DNA of 34,942 nt, from the NCBI GenBank assembly GCA_001577345.1, contig LSLI01000021.1, positions 1-34,942 of the forward strand, read 5' to 3'. Below are positions 1-8,503 of the stretch, in pieces. Numbering within the stretch: the first letter of the stretch is position 1; each line of letters starts with the position of its first letter. The position numbers and the translations under genes were made by a program. The notes beneath the pieces are model-generated. The model did no database searches. It saw only the letters and a list, made by a program, of their open reading frames with translations, and was not told the DNA's origin. The DNA comes from Candidatus Gallionella acididurans. GTDB taxonomy: Bacteria; Pseudomonadota; Gammaproteobacteria; Burkholderiales; Gallionellaceae.

Positions 1-1
1 C

Positions 2-181
2 TCGGCACAGTTCGAGTCACCGCTTATGTCGCTGCTTAATCAACTGTGCAGCGAGGGACACGACATCACCGCGCCGCTTGAGGAGGCTGTGGCCATGCGC
101 GCGGCCATGCAGCAGACGGACAAGGTGCTGGATGAAATCAGGTTGGTTGCGCTCAAAGCGAAATCGGGGAGGCTGGAATGA
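2..181 (+). CDS. C-terminal 59 residues of an unknown protein (5' end outside window)
   Basis: The frame is open from the window edge and ends at a TGA at 179-181. The readable tail is helical-looking and rich in Ala, Glu and Leu, ending KAKSGRLE. I do not recognise the family. It lies upstream of the AlpA-like gene on the same strand and on the island side of the integrase, so it is most likely genomic-island cargo. The true start is not in the window. Confidence 0.45.
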   Translation, partial: SAQFESPLMSLLNQLCSEGHDITAPLEEAVAMRAAMQQTDKVLDEIRLVALKAKSGRLE

Positions 182-278
182 TTTCTCCTCAACGAATATT
201 TCAAGCTTTTCTAATACGCGGCTTTAAGCAAGGCTTGACTATGAATACAAACAAGGCATGCGGCAAGGAGACGACTAA

Positions 279-533
279 ATGAACGCACGAGACCTGACAT
301 TCGAGGAAATGAAAAAACCGGGGAAGGCGCTGATTAACCGCAAGCGCCTCCTCAAAATCGTACCTCTTTCAGAGAGAACAATTCTTAATATGGAAAAACG
401 AGGGGAGTTTCCACAGCGCTTTTCTATCACCACGCGATTGGTTGCGTGGGACCTACAAGAAATTGAAGCTTGGATCGAGCAAAGAAAGTCCGCAGCATTG
501 CTTCCGTCAGCCCCAGGGCTCAGGAGCGTGTAG
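279..533 (+). CDS. AlpA-family phage/island regulatory protein
   Basis: This 84-residue protein has the layout of small AlpA/excisionase-like winged helix-turn-helix proteins: an 'INRKRLLKIVPLSERTI' recognition-helix segment (about residues 19-35), a Gly-Glu-Phe-Pro turn (about 42-45) and a closing 'W-E-I-E-W' stretch (about 57-66). Family members activate the integrase or act in excision of P4-like islands. The start is supported by AAGGAG at 265-270, 8 nt before the ATG. A 13-codon frame beginning at 241 ends in a TGA that overlaps this ATG (ATGA), so translational coupling is possible. The last 14 bases overlap tail-to-tail with the integrase gene on the other strand, an arrangement that fits a mobile-element control pair. 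Confidence 0.8.
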   Translation: MNARDLTFEEMKKPGKALINRKRLLKIVPLSERTILNMEKRGEFPQRFSITTRLVAWDLQEIEAWIEQRKSAALLPSAPGLRSV

Positions 534-1719
534 CAAACCTGTCTATCATGTCCGCCCAGTCTTGCAACATCACGCGCCGCTGTTCTGCATACTCGGCTTT
601 GTTGTAAACGGCCCTCACCCCTTTCTGTTCATGGGCTAGGCACTTTTCAATCCAGTCCGTGTTGTATCCGGCCTCATGCAGTAGCGTCGAGGCCGTCCGT
701 CTTAAATCATGTGGCCCAAATTTGTCCAGCGTCTTACCATCCTTCTGTGCTGCCATAAAAGCCAGCTTGGTGACCTGATTCAACGTCGCCTTGCTCATCG
801 GTATGTCAGGATCGTAGCGTGATGGCAAAACGTAACGTGAGCCTCCAGCGCAGGTCTTAAGAGCGACGAAAATATCCAAAGCCTGTCTCGACAGGTAGAT
901 GTTGTGCGGATTGCGCCGCTTCATTCGCTCACCTGGGATAGTCCAAAGCGCATCAGTGAAATTGATCTCCGTCCATACTGCCTCGACCAACTCTGACTTG
1001 CGCAACATGGTCAACAGCAACAACTTGACCGCAAGCCTGATCGTAGGTGCGGTAGAAACGTGCTCCAAGTACTGATACATCACGCCAACCTCTGCTGGCG
1101 ATAGCGACCGATCCTTGGGTTGAAATCTTGCGATAGACGTTGGCCGCACCAAGTCGGCCGGATTGTCATGCTTATGCCCTTTCTCCATTGCATAGCGATA
1201 TACCAACTGCAACACCTCTCTGGCATGAACCGCCGTGGCCGGTGCGCCTCTGGCTACGATCTTGTCACACAAAGCGCGCAAATCCTCATGGGATATTTCA
1301 CCCATCTTGAGCTTGCCAAACGGCTCCTTGAGATCACGATCATAGACTGATCGCCGCATATCGCGGGTTGAATCGGCCATCTGGTGATTCTTCAGCCATA
1401 GCTCCGCCCACTCACCAAAAGAATCAGCATCCTTGGACTTTTGCTTTTCTCTCGCCTTGGTTCTGGATGGCGACTTGCCAGCGACAAGCTCTTTTTTCGC
1501 CAATGAAAGCTTCTCCCTGGCTTCCTTCAGTGTCAGGCCCCCAGCACCATAGCGCCCGACCACTAGCGTCTCTTGCCGCCCGTTGATGCTGTAGTTATAC
1601 CGGAACGATACCGTGCCTGTGGTCAAGACGGTGACATATAGACCGTCACGGTCACTGACCTTGTACGCCTTGGCTTCAGGCTTGAGATTCCGTAATTTTG
1701 TATCTGTCAGCATGCTCAC
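520..1719 (-). CDS. P4-type tyrosine recombinase (island integrase)
   Basis: This 399-residue integrase has an N-terminal arm-binding domain of the DUF4102 type (about 1-90; 'LTDTKLRNLKPEAKAYKVSD'), a SAM-like core-binding domain (about 100-185) and a catalytic domain (about 205-385). The visible catalytic residues are Arg240 (MLRKSEL), His337 and Arg340 (HDLRR), His363 (LAHEQ) and the nucleophile Tyr372 (VYNKAEY). The length is typical and the gene appears intact. It starts 293 bases from the 3' end of guaA and reads away from it, the usual geometry for an integrase beside its attachment site. It should catalyse insertion and excision of the island that extends beyond the left edge of the window. 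Confidence 0.93.
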   Translation of the reverse strand: MSMLTDTKLRNLKPEAKAYKVSDRDGLYVTVLTTGTVSFRYNYSINGRQETLVVGRYGAGGLTLKEAREKLSLAKKELVAGKSPSRTKAREKQKSKDADSFGEWAELWLKNHQMADSTRDMRRSVYDRDLKEPFGKLKMGEISHEDLRALCDKIVARGAPATAVHAREVLQLVYRYAMEKGHKHDNPADLVRPTSIARFQPKDRSLSPAEVGVMYQYLEHVSTAPTIRLAVKLLLLTMLRKSELVEAVWTEINFTDALWTIPGERMKRRNPHNIYLSRQALDIFVALKTCAGGSRYVLPSRYDPDIPMSKATLNQVTKLAFMAAQKDGKTLDKFGPHDLRRTASTLLHEAGYNTDWIEKCLAHEQKGVRAVYNKAEYAEQRRVMLQDWADMIDRFATRS

Positions 1720-1730
1720 CCCCGCGATCT

Positions 1731-1885
1731 TATACCATGATTATGAAAGCTCATAAAAACCACTATAACACACGTGTTTATTGAACTTTATCATCTTTGG
1801 TACCATTGTCGAACCGTATTTTTTGAAATGGTATTACGATGAACGAATGGTACCGGAGAATATTGTACCATTGATAGAACCATGA
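1731..1885. repeat. Cluster of inverted GTACCATT / AATGGTAC motifs
   Basis: Copies or near copies are seen at 1733-1739 (ACCATGA), 1799-1807 (GGTACCATT), 1826-1833 (AAATGGTA), 1846-1854 (AATGGTACC), 1865-1872 (GTACCATT) and 1878-1884 (AACCATG). The motifs alternate in orientation and sit directly upstream of the integrase start. Repeated short motifs at this position are typical of integrase arm-type sites or excisionase/AlpA operators. The assignment is inference; the repetition is directly visible. Confidence 0.55.
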
Positions 1886-1921
1886 AAATAACTTGCTTGA
1901 CGCTACTTGTTATTGCCAGAT

Positions 1922-2005
1922 GCTGCCAGACATAAATCATAAAAGCCCTGTAATTACAGGGCTTTTCGTTGATACACTACCAGTCGTTGCGCTACGCTGC
2001 CAGAC
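1922..2005. repeat. Direct repeat GCTGCCAGAC, two copies
   Basis: GCTGCCAGAC occurs at 1922-1931 and again at 1996-2005. Each copy is followed within a few bases by AAATCAT, so the similarity extends imperfectly over about 19 bases. The second copy ends 6 bases before the guaA stop codon. The pair brackets the palindromic terminator. It may be a remnant of a previous insertion at the same site or part of the attachment structure. Confidence 0.4.
1941..1966 (-). terminator. Perfectly palindromic terminator downstream of guaA
   Basis: AAAAGCCCTG at 1941-1950 pairs perfectly with CAGGGCTTTT at 1957-1966 around a 6-base TAATTA loop. The whole 26 bases is self-complementary, so it can terminate transcription from either strand. 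It lies 46 bases past the guaA stop codon and ends in a T-run on both strands. Confidence 0.8.
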
Positions 2006-2011
2006 GAGAAA

Positions 2012-2030
2012 TCATTCCCACTCTATCGTC
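2012..2030. other. Candidate island attachment site at the 3' end of guaA
   Basis: The last codons of guaA read Ile-Glu-Trp-Glu-stop, and the GAGTGGGAATGA end is the known insertion target of a class of guaA-specific islands. An integrase gene lies immediately downstream. The far copy of the attachment core is not in the window, so the exact core cannot be fixed here. Confidence 0.5.
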
Positions 2031-3595
2031 GCGGGTGGCTTGCCTGAAATATCATATACCACGCGGTTGATGCCGCGCACTTCATTGATGATGCGGTTGG
2101 AGACTTTGCCCAGCAGTTCATACGGCAGATGTGCCCAGTGCGCGGTCATGAAGTCCTGCGTCTGCACCGCGCGCAGGGCCACTACCCATTCGTAGGTGCG
2201 TCCGTCGCCCATCACGCCGACACTTTTGACCGGCAGGAATACCGCGAAGGCTTGTGAGGTTTTAGCGTACCAGGACCTGCCGTCTTCATCCTTGGTGGCA
2301 TGCAACTCTTCTATGAAGATCGCATCGGCACGGCGCAGCAGCTCGGCATACTCGCGTTTCACTTCGCCGAGTATGCGCACTCCCAGGCCGGGGCCGGGGA
2401 ATGGATGGCGATATACCATTCCATGCGGCAGACCGAGCGCCACGCCGAGTTCGCGCACCTCGTCCTTGAACAGTTCGCGCAACGGTTCCAGCAATTTCAG
2501 GTGCAGGCTTTCCGGCAAGCCGCCCACATTGTGATGCGACTTGATGGTATGGGCTTTTTTGGTTTTCGCCCCGGCCGACTCGATCACGTCCGGATAAATC
2601 GTGCCCTGCGCCAGCCACCTTGCTTTGGGCAGTTTTTTTGCTTCGCGCTGGAACACTTCGACAAACTCGCGCCCGATGATTTTGCGTTTTTGTTCCGGGT
2701 CGGACACGCCGGCCAGATGATGCAGAAATTCGCCGCCGGCATCGACGTGTATCACCTTCACGCCGAGATTTTCGGCGAATGTCAGCATCACCTGCTCGGC
2801 CTCTTTCAAACGCAGCAGGCCGTTGTCCACGAACACGCAAGTCAGTTGGTCGCCTATCGCACGATGTATCAGCGCCGCTGCCACCGAGGAATCCACCCCG
2901 CCGGACAGTCCGAGTATCACCTCGTCCCTGCCCACTTGTGCGTGGATTTTTGCCACTGCTTCGGCAACGTAATCCGGCATGTTCCAGTCCTGCTCGCAAC
3001 CGCAAATGTCATGCACAAAACGGTTCAGCATGATCTTGCCCTGATAAGTGTGGGTCACTTCGGGATGGAATTGCAGCGCGTAATAATGCCGCACCTCGTC
3101 CGCCATGCCGGCAATGGGCGTGGCGGGATTGCTGGCGATGACCGAGAAACCCGGCGGCAGCGCCGTCACCTTGTCACCGTGGCTCATCCACACGTCGATC
3201 AGGCCGTGACCCTGCGGGTTGGTTCTGTCCTGAATATCACGCAGCAATGCCGAGTGCCCTTGAGCGCGAATCTCGGCATAGCCGAATTCGCGCACCGCAC
3301 CGCTTTCAACCGCGCCACCCAACTGGGCGGCCATGGTCTGCATGCCATAACATATACCCAGCACCGGCACACCCAGTTCGAACACGATTTGCGGCGCGCG
3401 CGGCGTGTCGCCTTCGGTCACGGAATTTGGCCCGCCGGAAAGAATGATCCCGGCCGGTTGAAAATCACGAATGAAATTCACGTCAACATCGTAAGGGTGT
3501 AGCTCGCAGTAGACATGAGTTTCGCGCACACGCCGCGCGATCAATTGGGTGTATTGCGACCCGAAATCAAGAATCAGGATTTTTTTATGGGGCAT
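2012..3595 (-). CDS. guaA: GMP synthase (glutamine-hydrolysing)
   Basis: This enzyme converts XMP, glutamine and ATP to GMP, the last step of guanine nucleotide synthesis in the cytoplasm. The 527-residue protein has a class I glutamine amidotransferase domain (about 1-200) with nucleophile Cys82 (GICYGMQ) and partners His177/Glu179 (FHPEV). The ATP pyrophosphatase domain follows, with the PP-loop SGGVDSS at 231-237, and then the C-terminal dimerisation domain ending IEWE. The length is normal and the gene is intact. It lies 103 bases downstream of guaB on the same strand, the usual guaBA order. No clear Shine-Dalgarno sequence precedes the ATG. Its 3' end is the likely island insertion point. 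Confidence 0.98.
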   Translation of the reverse strand: MPHKKILILDFGSQYTQLIARRVRETHVYCELHPYDVDVNFIRDFQPAGIILSGGPNSVTEGDTPRAPQIVFELGVPVLGICYGMQTMAAQLGGAVESGAVREFGYAEIRAQGHSALLRDIQDRTNPQGHGLIDVWMSHGDKVTALPPGFSVIASNPATPIAGMADEVRHYYALQFHPEVTHTYQGKIMLNRFVHDICGCEQDWNMPDYVAEAVAKIHAQVGRDEVILGLSGGVDSSVAAALIHRAIGDQLTCVFVDNGLLRLKEAEQVMLTFAENLGVKVIHVDAGGEFLHHLAGVSDPEQKRKIIGREFVEVFQREAKKLPKARWLAQGTIYPDVIESAGAKTKKAHTIKSHHNVGGLPESLHLKLLEPLRELFKDEVRELGVALGLPHGMVYRHPFPGPGLGVRILGEVKREYAELLRRADAIFIEELHATKDEDGRSWYAKTSQAFAVFLPVKSVGVMGDGRTYEWVVALRAVQTQDFMTAHWAHLPYELLGKVSNRIINEVRGINRVVYDISGKPPATIEWE

Positions 3596-3698
3596 GGAAG
3601 TTGTTAGACGTTAAAGTTTGAATTTTCGGTCAGCCGCAATGCGGGGTAAATCTGCTCCGGAAGAAGTTCCGCCTGCACCTCGAGCTTACACCGGAAAA

Positions 3699-5159
3699 CT
3701 ATTCAATATGATAATTTGGCGCTTCCTTGGTGATCTGCACATCATGGACATGCGACTCGCGTATTCCGGAAGAAGTGATCTCCACGAACTCGGCCTTGGT
3801 GTGCATCGTGGCGATATCCGCGCAGCCAAGATAGCCCATGCTGGAGCGCAAGCCGCCCATCAACTGATGGATCACCGCAATCACGCTGCCCTTGTAGGGA
3901 ACCCGGCCTTCCACGCCTTCCGGCACCAGTTTGTCCTGGTTGGCTTCGTTGTCCTGAAAATAGCGGTCGCTGGAACCCTGTTGCATCGCCCCCAGGCTGC
4001 CCATGCCCCGATAGGATTTGTAGGAGCGTCCCTGGAATAATTCGATCTCGCCGGGTGCTTCTTCGGTGCCGGCGAATAACCCGCCCAGCATGACAGTATG
4101 CGCACCCGCCGCAATCGCTTTGGAGATATCCCCCGAATAGCGAATCCCGCCGTCGGCAATCAGTGGCACACCGGTGCCCTGCAAAGCTTTGGCCACACTC
4201 TGGATCGCGGCAATCTGCGGAACCCCGACACCCGCGACGATGCGCGTGGTGCAGATCGATCCCGGACCGATGCCGACCTTCACGCCGTCCGCGCCGTGAT
4301 CGAGCAAAGCCAGCGCCGCGCCGCCGGTGGCAATATTTCCGCCTATCACCTCGATGCGGGGAAAATTATCCTTGACCCACCGAACGCGATCCAGCACGCC
4401 CTGCGAATGTCCGTGCGCGGTGTCCACCACGATCACGTCAACACCGGCTTCAGCCAAAAGAGCGACTCTTTCGTCCGTGCCTTCGCCCACGCCCACCGCC
4501 GCACCGACGCGCAAATGACCAAAGTTGTCTTTGCAGGCAAAAGGGTGTTCGTTGGATTTCAAGATGTCCTTTACCGTCATCAGGCCGCGCAACTCGAACG
4601 CATCGTTCACCACCAGCACGCGCTCGATGCGGTGCTTGTGCATCAGGTTGCGCGCCTCTTCCAGACTGGCGTTCTCCTTGACGGTGATCAGCCGCTCGCG
4701 CGGCGTCATGATGTTCTTGATGGGCTGGTCCAGGTTGTTCTCGAAGCGCAGATCGCGATTGGTGACGATGCCGACCACCAGCTTGCCCTGCACCACCGGC
4801 AAACCGGATATCTTGTGCTTGCGCGTCAAACCGATCACGCTGCTCACGCTCATATCCGGCGTGATGGTGATGGGATCCTTGACCACGCCGCTTTCAAAAC
4901 GCTTGACCTTGGCTACCTTGGCGGCCTGTGCCTGGGACGACATGTTTTTGTGAATGATGCCGATACCACCTTCCTGTGCCAGCGCGATCGCCAGCCGGGT
5001 TTCGGTAACCGTATCCATCGCCGCGGACAAAAGCGGGATATTCAGACTGATGTTGCGGGTTAACTGCGTGCGCAGGCTGACATCGCGCGGCAACACATTG
5101 GAATAAGCGGGAACGAGCAAAACGTCGTCAAAGGTTAATGCTTTTTGAATGATGCGCAT
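3699..5159 (-). CDS. guaB: IMP dehydrogenase
   Basis: This enzyme oxidises IMP to XMP with NAD+, the rate-limiting step towards GMP. The 486-residue protein is a TIM barrel interrupted by a CBS-domain pair (about 93-205). The catalytic loop GSICTTR carries Cys303, and the flap and C-terminal segments (RGMGSLGAM, later SSMGYLGC) are present. The start is supported by GAGG about 8 nt upstream and by a TATAAT element at 5184-5189. It is the first gene of the guaBA pair. Confidence 0.98.
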   Translation of the reverse strand: MRIIQKALTFDDVLLVPAYSNVLPRDVSLRTQLTRNISLNIPLLSAAMDTVTETRLAIALAQEGGIGIIHKNMSSQAQAAKVAKVKRFESGVVKDPITITPDMSVSSVIGLTRKHKISGLPVVQGKLVVGIVTNRDLRFENNLDQPIKNIMTPRERLITVKENASLEEARNLMHKHRIERVLVVNDAFELRGLMTVKDILKSNEHPFACKDNFGHLRVGAAVGVGEGTDERVALLAEAGVDVIVVDTAHGHSQGVLDRVRWVKDNFPRIEVIGGNIATGGAALALLDHGADGVKVGIGPGSICTTRIVAGVGVPQIAAIQSVAKALQGTGVPLIADGGIRYSGDISKAIAAGAHTVMLGGLFAGTEEAPGEIELFQGRSYKSYRGMGSLGAMQQGSSDRYFQDNEANQDKLVPEGVEGRVPYKGSVIAVIHQLMGGLRSSMGYLGCADIATMHTKAEFVEITSSGIRESHVHDVQITKEAPNYHIE

Positions 5160-5183
5160 GAAACGGCCCTCGGCAAAGCGGGC

Positions 5184-5189
5184 ATTATA
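5184..5189 (-). promoter_or_regulatory. Consensus -10 element of the guaB promoter
   Basis: The minus strand reads TATAAT exactly here, 24 bases before the guaB ATG. The best -35 at a 17-bp spacing is weak (TGGTTA, 3 of 6). A strong -10 with a weak -35 is compatible with regulated guaBA transcription. I did not recognise a PurR-type operator. Confidence 0.5.
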
Positions 5190-5220
5190 CGCATGTCAGC
5201 ACACCATAACCAGCCACTTT

Positions 5221-5239
5221 GCCGGTGTTGTTTACCGGC
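5221..5239 (-). terminator. Hairpin between glnB-like gene and guaB
   Basis: GCCGGT (5221-5226) pairs perfectly with ACCGGC (5234-5239) over a 7-base loop, but no T-run follows on either strand. It lies in the intergenic strip upstream of guaB and downstream of the P-II gene. That gene reads away from it only if transcription passes beyond 5296, so a 3'-end role for the P-II transcript is the simplest reading. Confidence 0.3.
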
Positions 5240-5295
5240 CTGGCATAATGGCCATTAATTCCAATGCCTCAGCAAACGCCAGGCAAAATCGGTAG

Positions 5296-5664
<369 letters not shown>

Positions 5665-5735
5665 TTATTCTGGTTTTAATTATGCGCCCGAATCATCACA
5701 GCTGGTTACATCTTTGCAACTGGCAAACGGAACTT

Positions 5736-6020
5736 TCAGGCGTGCTCGTCACGCAACAGCTGAGCCCAGCTCATGGGCTTGCCGGTATCGGCTTTGTGTT
5801 CATGAAGCATATTCAAATAGATGATGTCCGATGCCACTGCCTGGGGGAAACCCTGTCGATTGGAACGCGTGGTCGTCATCAAATCGGCAAGATAAGCATC
5901 AAACTCCACCGAATCCCACAGTGACATGATTTTTTCGAGGATGCGCGGAAATTGTTTTTCCAGGGCATGGGGATAATTTTGCTCGCGGTCATTCAAAATC
6001 TTCAACAGTCTTTCGTTCAT
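5736..6020 (-). CDS. Small hypothetical protein, 94 residues
   Basis: I do not recognise a named family. The protein is soluble, without signal peptide or membrane segment, and has a balanced charge pattern with motifs LEKIMSLWDS and DIIYLNMLHEHK, suggesting a small all-helical fold. It lies between the P-II gene and greB on the same strand with gaps of 101 and 140 bases. The composition is ordinary for a real protein (mixed Trp, Tyr, Met and His), and the opposite-strand frames look like poorer proteins. Confidence 0.65.
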   Translation of the reverse strand: MNERLLKILNDREQNYPHALEKQFPRILEKIMSLWDSVEFDAYLADLMTTTRSNRQGFPQAVASDIIYLNMLHEHKADTGKPMSWAQLLRDEHA

Positions 6021-6160
6021 GATTTGGAGTAAGGTTGCGAAAGTTATTTAAAAACCGGGGCTGTCCCGATCACCGGTGCATCACCGGGCACAACATAACA
6101 AACTTCCGTTAATGCGTAAAGCTTCCGGGAAGGTTTTAGGCAGATACCCGGACAGACCCC

Positions 6161-6715
6161 TCAATCCAGCCCGCAATAAACGATGCGTATCACTTCAAGT
6201 TCATTGACCCCGGTCGGGGTGTGCAACTGCGCAACATCGCCCTCGCGCAATTTCAGCAGTGTCCGCGCCAGCGGAGAAACCCAGCTGATTCTTCCGCCAG
6301 ACACATCCGCTTCATCCACTCCAACGATACTGTAGGTGTTCTCGCAGCCATCGGCATCGCAGACCGTTACCGTGGCACCGAAAAACACCTGGTCACAGTC
6401 CTTGCGTTGCGCTGGATCGACCACCTCGGCCAACTCCACGCGCTTGCGCAAGAAACGCACGCGACGGTCTATCTCGCGCAGGCGTTTTTTTCCGTAGATG
6501 TAATCGCCGTTCTCTGAACGGTCGCCGTTGGAAGCCGCCCATGTGATGGTCTTGACCAGAGCGGGACGCTCAACTTTCCACAGGTGGTCCAGTTCGACTT
6601 GCAGTGCGCGGTATCCCTGTGGCGTGATGTAATTTTTAAGGCCGACCGGCAGCTGCAACGCTGGCTCTAATGCCTCGTCATCGGAATCGTCTTCGCGTGT
6701 GAATGCCTTGCTCAT
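6161..6715 (-). CDS. greB: Transcription elongation factor GreB
   Basis: GreB rescues backtracked RNA polymerase by stimulating transcript cleavage through the secondary channel. The 184-residue protein has a short acidic N-terminal extension (about 1-27), then the coiled-coil finger (about 28-100) starting YITPQGYRAL. The tip reads SNGDRSENGDY, with the Asp/Glu pair that chelates the catalytic Mg2+. The C-terminal FKBP-like domain contains ISWVSPLARTLL. The long basic tip and length fit GreB better than GreA. No clear Shine-Dalgarno sequence was seen before the ATG. Confidence 0.93.
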   Translation of the reverse strand: MSKAFTREDDSDDEALEPALQLPVGLKNYITPQGYRALQVELDHLWKVERPALVKTITWAASNGDRSENGDYIYGKKRLREIDRRVRFLRKRVELAEVVDPAQRKDCDQVFFGATVTVCDADGCENTYSIVGVDEADVSGGRISWVSPLARTLLKLREGDVAQLHTPTGVNELEVIRIVYCGLD

Positions 6716-6847
6716 GTGTGGATTTTACAACAATGCGGGAATATTGCTTGTTCTGCGGCTGAGCTTTGCTTAGCCTGTCCAAGCCTGGCCCGGGACATCA
6801 ACCCGAATGGATTCATTGCACAGGGTTATCGAGTAATCGCGAAGAAG

Positions 6848-7474
6848 CTAGAATTGCTTGCGCAATCCAACCGTGAAGCCGTGAGGGAGGATGCCAAGGA
6901 CAAAGGGGCTTTGCCTGTTGTGGGCATAATACCCGGTCAGCCCGCCAATTGCGAAGCCGGCCAGCACATCCGTTTGCCAGTGGCCCTGTACTTTCATCCG
7001 TGCGATACCGTCATAGACCGGGAGCAATTCCAGCGCATAGACGGATGGGTTGTCTTTGCCATATTCCAGCACGAAAGGCGTCACGATTGCACTCACAGCG
7101 GCCACTTCCCCGCTCGGGAAGCTATAGTGCGCCCCGCCCTGGAACCATAGATTGGGGTCGCTGGATTGGCCAGGCCTGGCGCGGGTAAATGTGTATTTCA
7201 GCCCTTGAGCGGTGAGTCCGGCGAGCGCGGAGGAATCAATGGACTGCCAGAACGTCCTGCCCAGGCGCGTCTCGCCGCCTTCCCATTGCCCGCCTGCAAG
7301 TTCCCCGATTATCATGGTATCCAACAAGGCAAGCTGGGTGGAGCGTTTCCAGATTCCGTTGTTGTCGTAAGCCAGGCGGTGGTCTATGCCCAGCGGTCCT
7401 CCGGCGGCAATCGCACCTGTGCAGGCTAGCAAGAGACCCATTGACAACAGTGATAACCGGAAGCATCTGAGCAC
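6848..7474 (-). CDS. Exported PAP2-like acid phosphatase family protein with altered motif
   Basis: This 208-residue protein has a signal peptide (about 1-24, AIAA-type cleavage) and the three PAP2 motifs: K93-x6-R100-P101, PSG(E) at 120-123, and R159-x5-H165-x3-D169. The second motif normally reads PSGH, but here His is Glu123 and the codon is GAA. That His is the general acid in characterised family members, so activity may be changed or lost. Ser of the third motif is Ala158. The C-terminus ends in an aromatic-rich FTVGLRKQF, reminiscent of an outer-membrane strand. The start is GTG at 7474, supported by GGAGAGG about 10 nt upstream. Confidence 0.8.
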   Translation of the reverse strand: MLRCFRLSLLSMGLLLACTGAIAAGGPLGIDHRLAYDNNGIWKRSTQLALLDTMIIGELAGGQWEGGETRLGRTFWQSIDSSALAGLTAQGLKYTFTRARPGQSSDPNLWFQGGAHYSFPSGEVAAVSAIVTPFVLEYGKDNPSVYALELLPVYDGIARMKVQGHWQTDVLAGFAIGGLTGYYAHNRQSPFVLGILPHGFTVGLRKQF

Positions 7475-7660
7475 AGCCAGAACCTCTCCAAGACCAGTAA
7501 AAATTTAAGTCAGCTTAGCCCGGAAAATTTCAGGCGGCATCAGGAATAAGCGCCGATCGTGGTGACGCCCTTCGGCGTTGCTCAGGACAGGCTTCATGGC
7601 TCATAACCAGCAACTTGTCTAAAGTTTTTTGGTAGTCCAAGCCGAATGGCTATAAGCAAT

Positions 7661-7691
7661 GACTTGCCCGGCGTTTTGTGCCGGGCAAGTC
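7661..7691. repeat. Perfect 12-bp stem-loop
   Basis: GACTTGCCCGGC (7661-7672) pairs perfectly with GCCGGGCAAGTC (7680-7691) over a 7-base GTTTTGT loop. Neither strand has a T-run directly after it. The stem is far stronger than chance and could be a processing signal, a transcript end without U-tract, or a dispersed palindromic unit. Confidence 0.6.
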
Positions 7692-7772
7692 AGATGGCAA
7701 GAGTCATAACAGCAATTTTATCGGCACAAGCCAGGCAGTGCGTACGAACCATAACGGATATACGAACAAAGC

Positions 7773-7789
7773 CCGGGGATGTATCCCGG
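7773..7789 (-). terminator. Candidate terminator after the GlcG-like gene
   Basis: On the minus strand, 12 bases past the stop codon, CCGGGAT pairs with ATCCCCGG (one bulged base) and is followed by a T-rich GCTTTGTT. The stem is imperfect and the T-tract is interrupted. Confidence 0.4.
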
Positions 7790-7801
7790 CCGAAACCGGC
7801 G

Positions 7802-8335
7802 CTACTTGACAGTCGAAGCACCCGCCTTGCATGAGACCTCATCCTGCGAACCGGTACCACCCGAGCAGCCAATGGCGCCGATGATCTTGCCATCCTCTAT
7901 GAGCGGAATGCCGCCACGTGAGGTGATGACTCCGTCAAGGGTGGCGACGTAGGGCATATTGTTTACCTGGATCGCATTCTCATAAATCTTGGTTTCGCGA
8001 CGGTAAGTCACCGCGGCACGGGCCTTGTGCTGGGAAATCTGGATGGAAGCCAGCTGTGCCCCGTCCATGCGCTGGAATGCGACCAGGTTGCCGCCCGAAT
8101 CGACAACCGCGACATTCATCTTCCAGTTATGTTTTTTGGCTTCAGACACGGCCGCAGCGATGGCAACTCCGGCACGCTCAAGCAATATCGGTGCGCCGTA
8201 GGGCACATCGAATGGCATTTTGTCCGGAACCGCATCCAGCGGGTTGGGCTTCTGCTGCTCTTCAGCACGGCTCGCGCCGGCGCCAAACAGGGCAACGCAG
8301 AAAATTGCAATGACCATACCTGATTTAGACAACAT
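7802..8335 (-). CDS. Exported GlcG/HbpS-like haem-binding family protein
   Basis: The 177-residue protein has a signal peptide (about 1-24, ASRA cleavage) and then a GlcG/HbpS fold: VAVVDSGGNLVAFQRMDGA (about 98-116) and GGIPLIEDGKIIGAIGCSGG (about 142-161) are the signature segments. Family members are extracytoplasmic and some bind haem or related cofactors; the ligand here is unknown. Two Cys near the C-terminus could form a disulfide. The start at 8335 is chosen because AAGGAGGAG lies 7 nt upstream and a signal peptide follows. A longer frame to 8449 lacks both. Confidence 0.87.
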   Translation of the reverse strand: MLSKSGMVIAIFCVALFGAGASRAEEQQKPNPLDAVPDKMPFDVPYGAPILLERAGVAIAAAVSEAKKHNWKMNVAVVDSGGNLVAFQRMDGAQLASIQISQHKARAAVTYRRETKIYENAIQVNNMPYVATLDGVITSRGGIPLIEDGKIIGAIGCSGGTGSQDEVSCKAGASTVK

Positions 8336-8503
8336 GATCGTTCTCCTCCTTAAGATATTTGGTACGTTAATGAACTTTGACGGGGCGCCAATTATGCATC
8401 CGAAAATACGTAACGTCATAACTAAATGCTCCGCTGGATAGCACGACAACCGAAGAAACCGCTTCCGTTGGGCGGCTACTGGCGCGGGAAAGATTTTGTC
8501 GGG

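Larger units (their letters stand above)
1720..2011. other. Non-coding junction between integrase and guaA (attachment region)
   Basis: This stretch of 292 bases holds no convincing gene. From the integrase side it contains AT-rich sequence with several GTACCATT-like motifs in both orientations (1731-1885), then a 26-bp perfect palindrome that looks like a terminator (1941-1966), then repeated GCTGCCAGAC words, and it ends at the guaA stop codon. It is best read as the attachment/arm-site region of the island plus the guaA terminator. Confidence 0.6.
7475..7801. other. 327-base intergenic region with two hairpins
   Basis: No gene was recognised here. The region holds a strong 12-bp stem at 7661-7691, a smaller terminator-like hairpin near 7773-7789, and the ribosome-binding site of the PAP2-like gene at its left edge. 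Either hairpin may end the transcript of the GlcG-like gene. Confidence 0.5.

Noticed and set aside
2300-3502. 400-codon open frame antisense to guaA
   Set aside because: guaA has full motifs on the other strand. The antisense frame is His/Gln/Arg-rich, without a recognisable domain, as expected for a shadow in GC-rich DNA.
4098-5063. 321-codon open frame antisense to guaB
   Set aside because: Same reasoning: guaB is intact opposite, and this frame has low-complexity His/Arg/Asp composition and no family signature.
6110-6145. Hairpin CTTCC/GGAAG downstream of the 94-residue gene's upstream strip
   Set aside because: The loop would be a single base, so the structure is not feasible.
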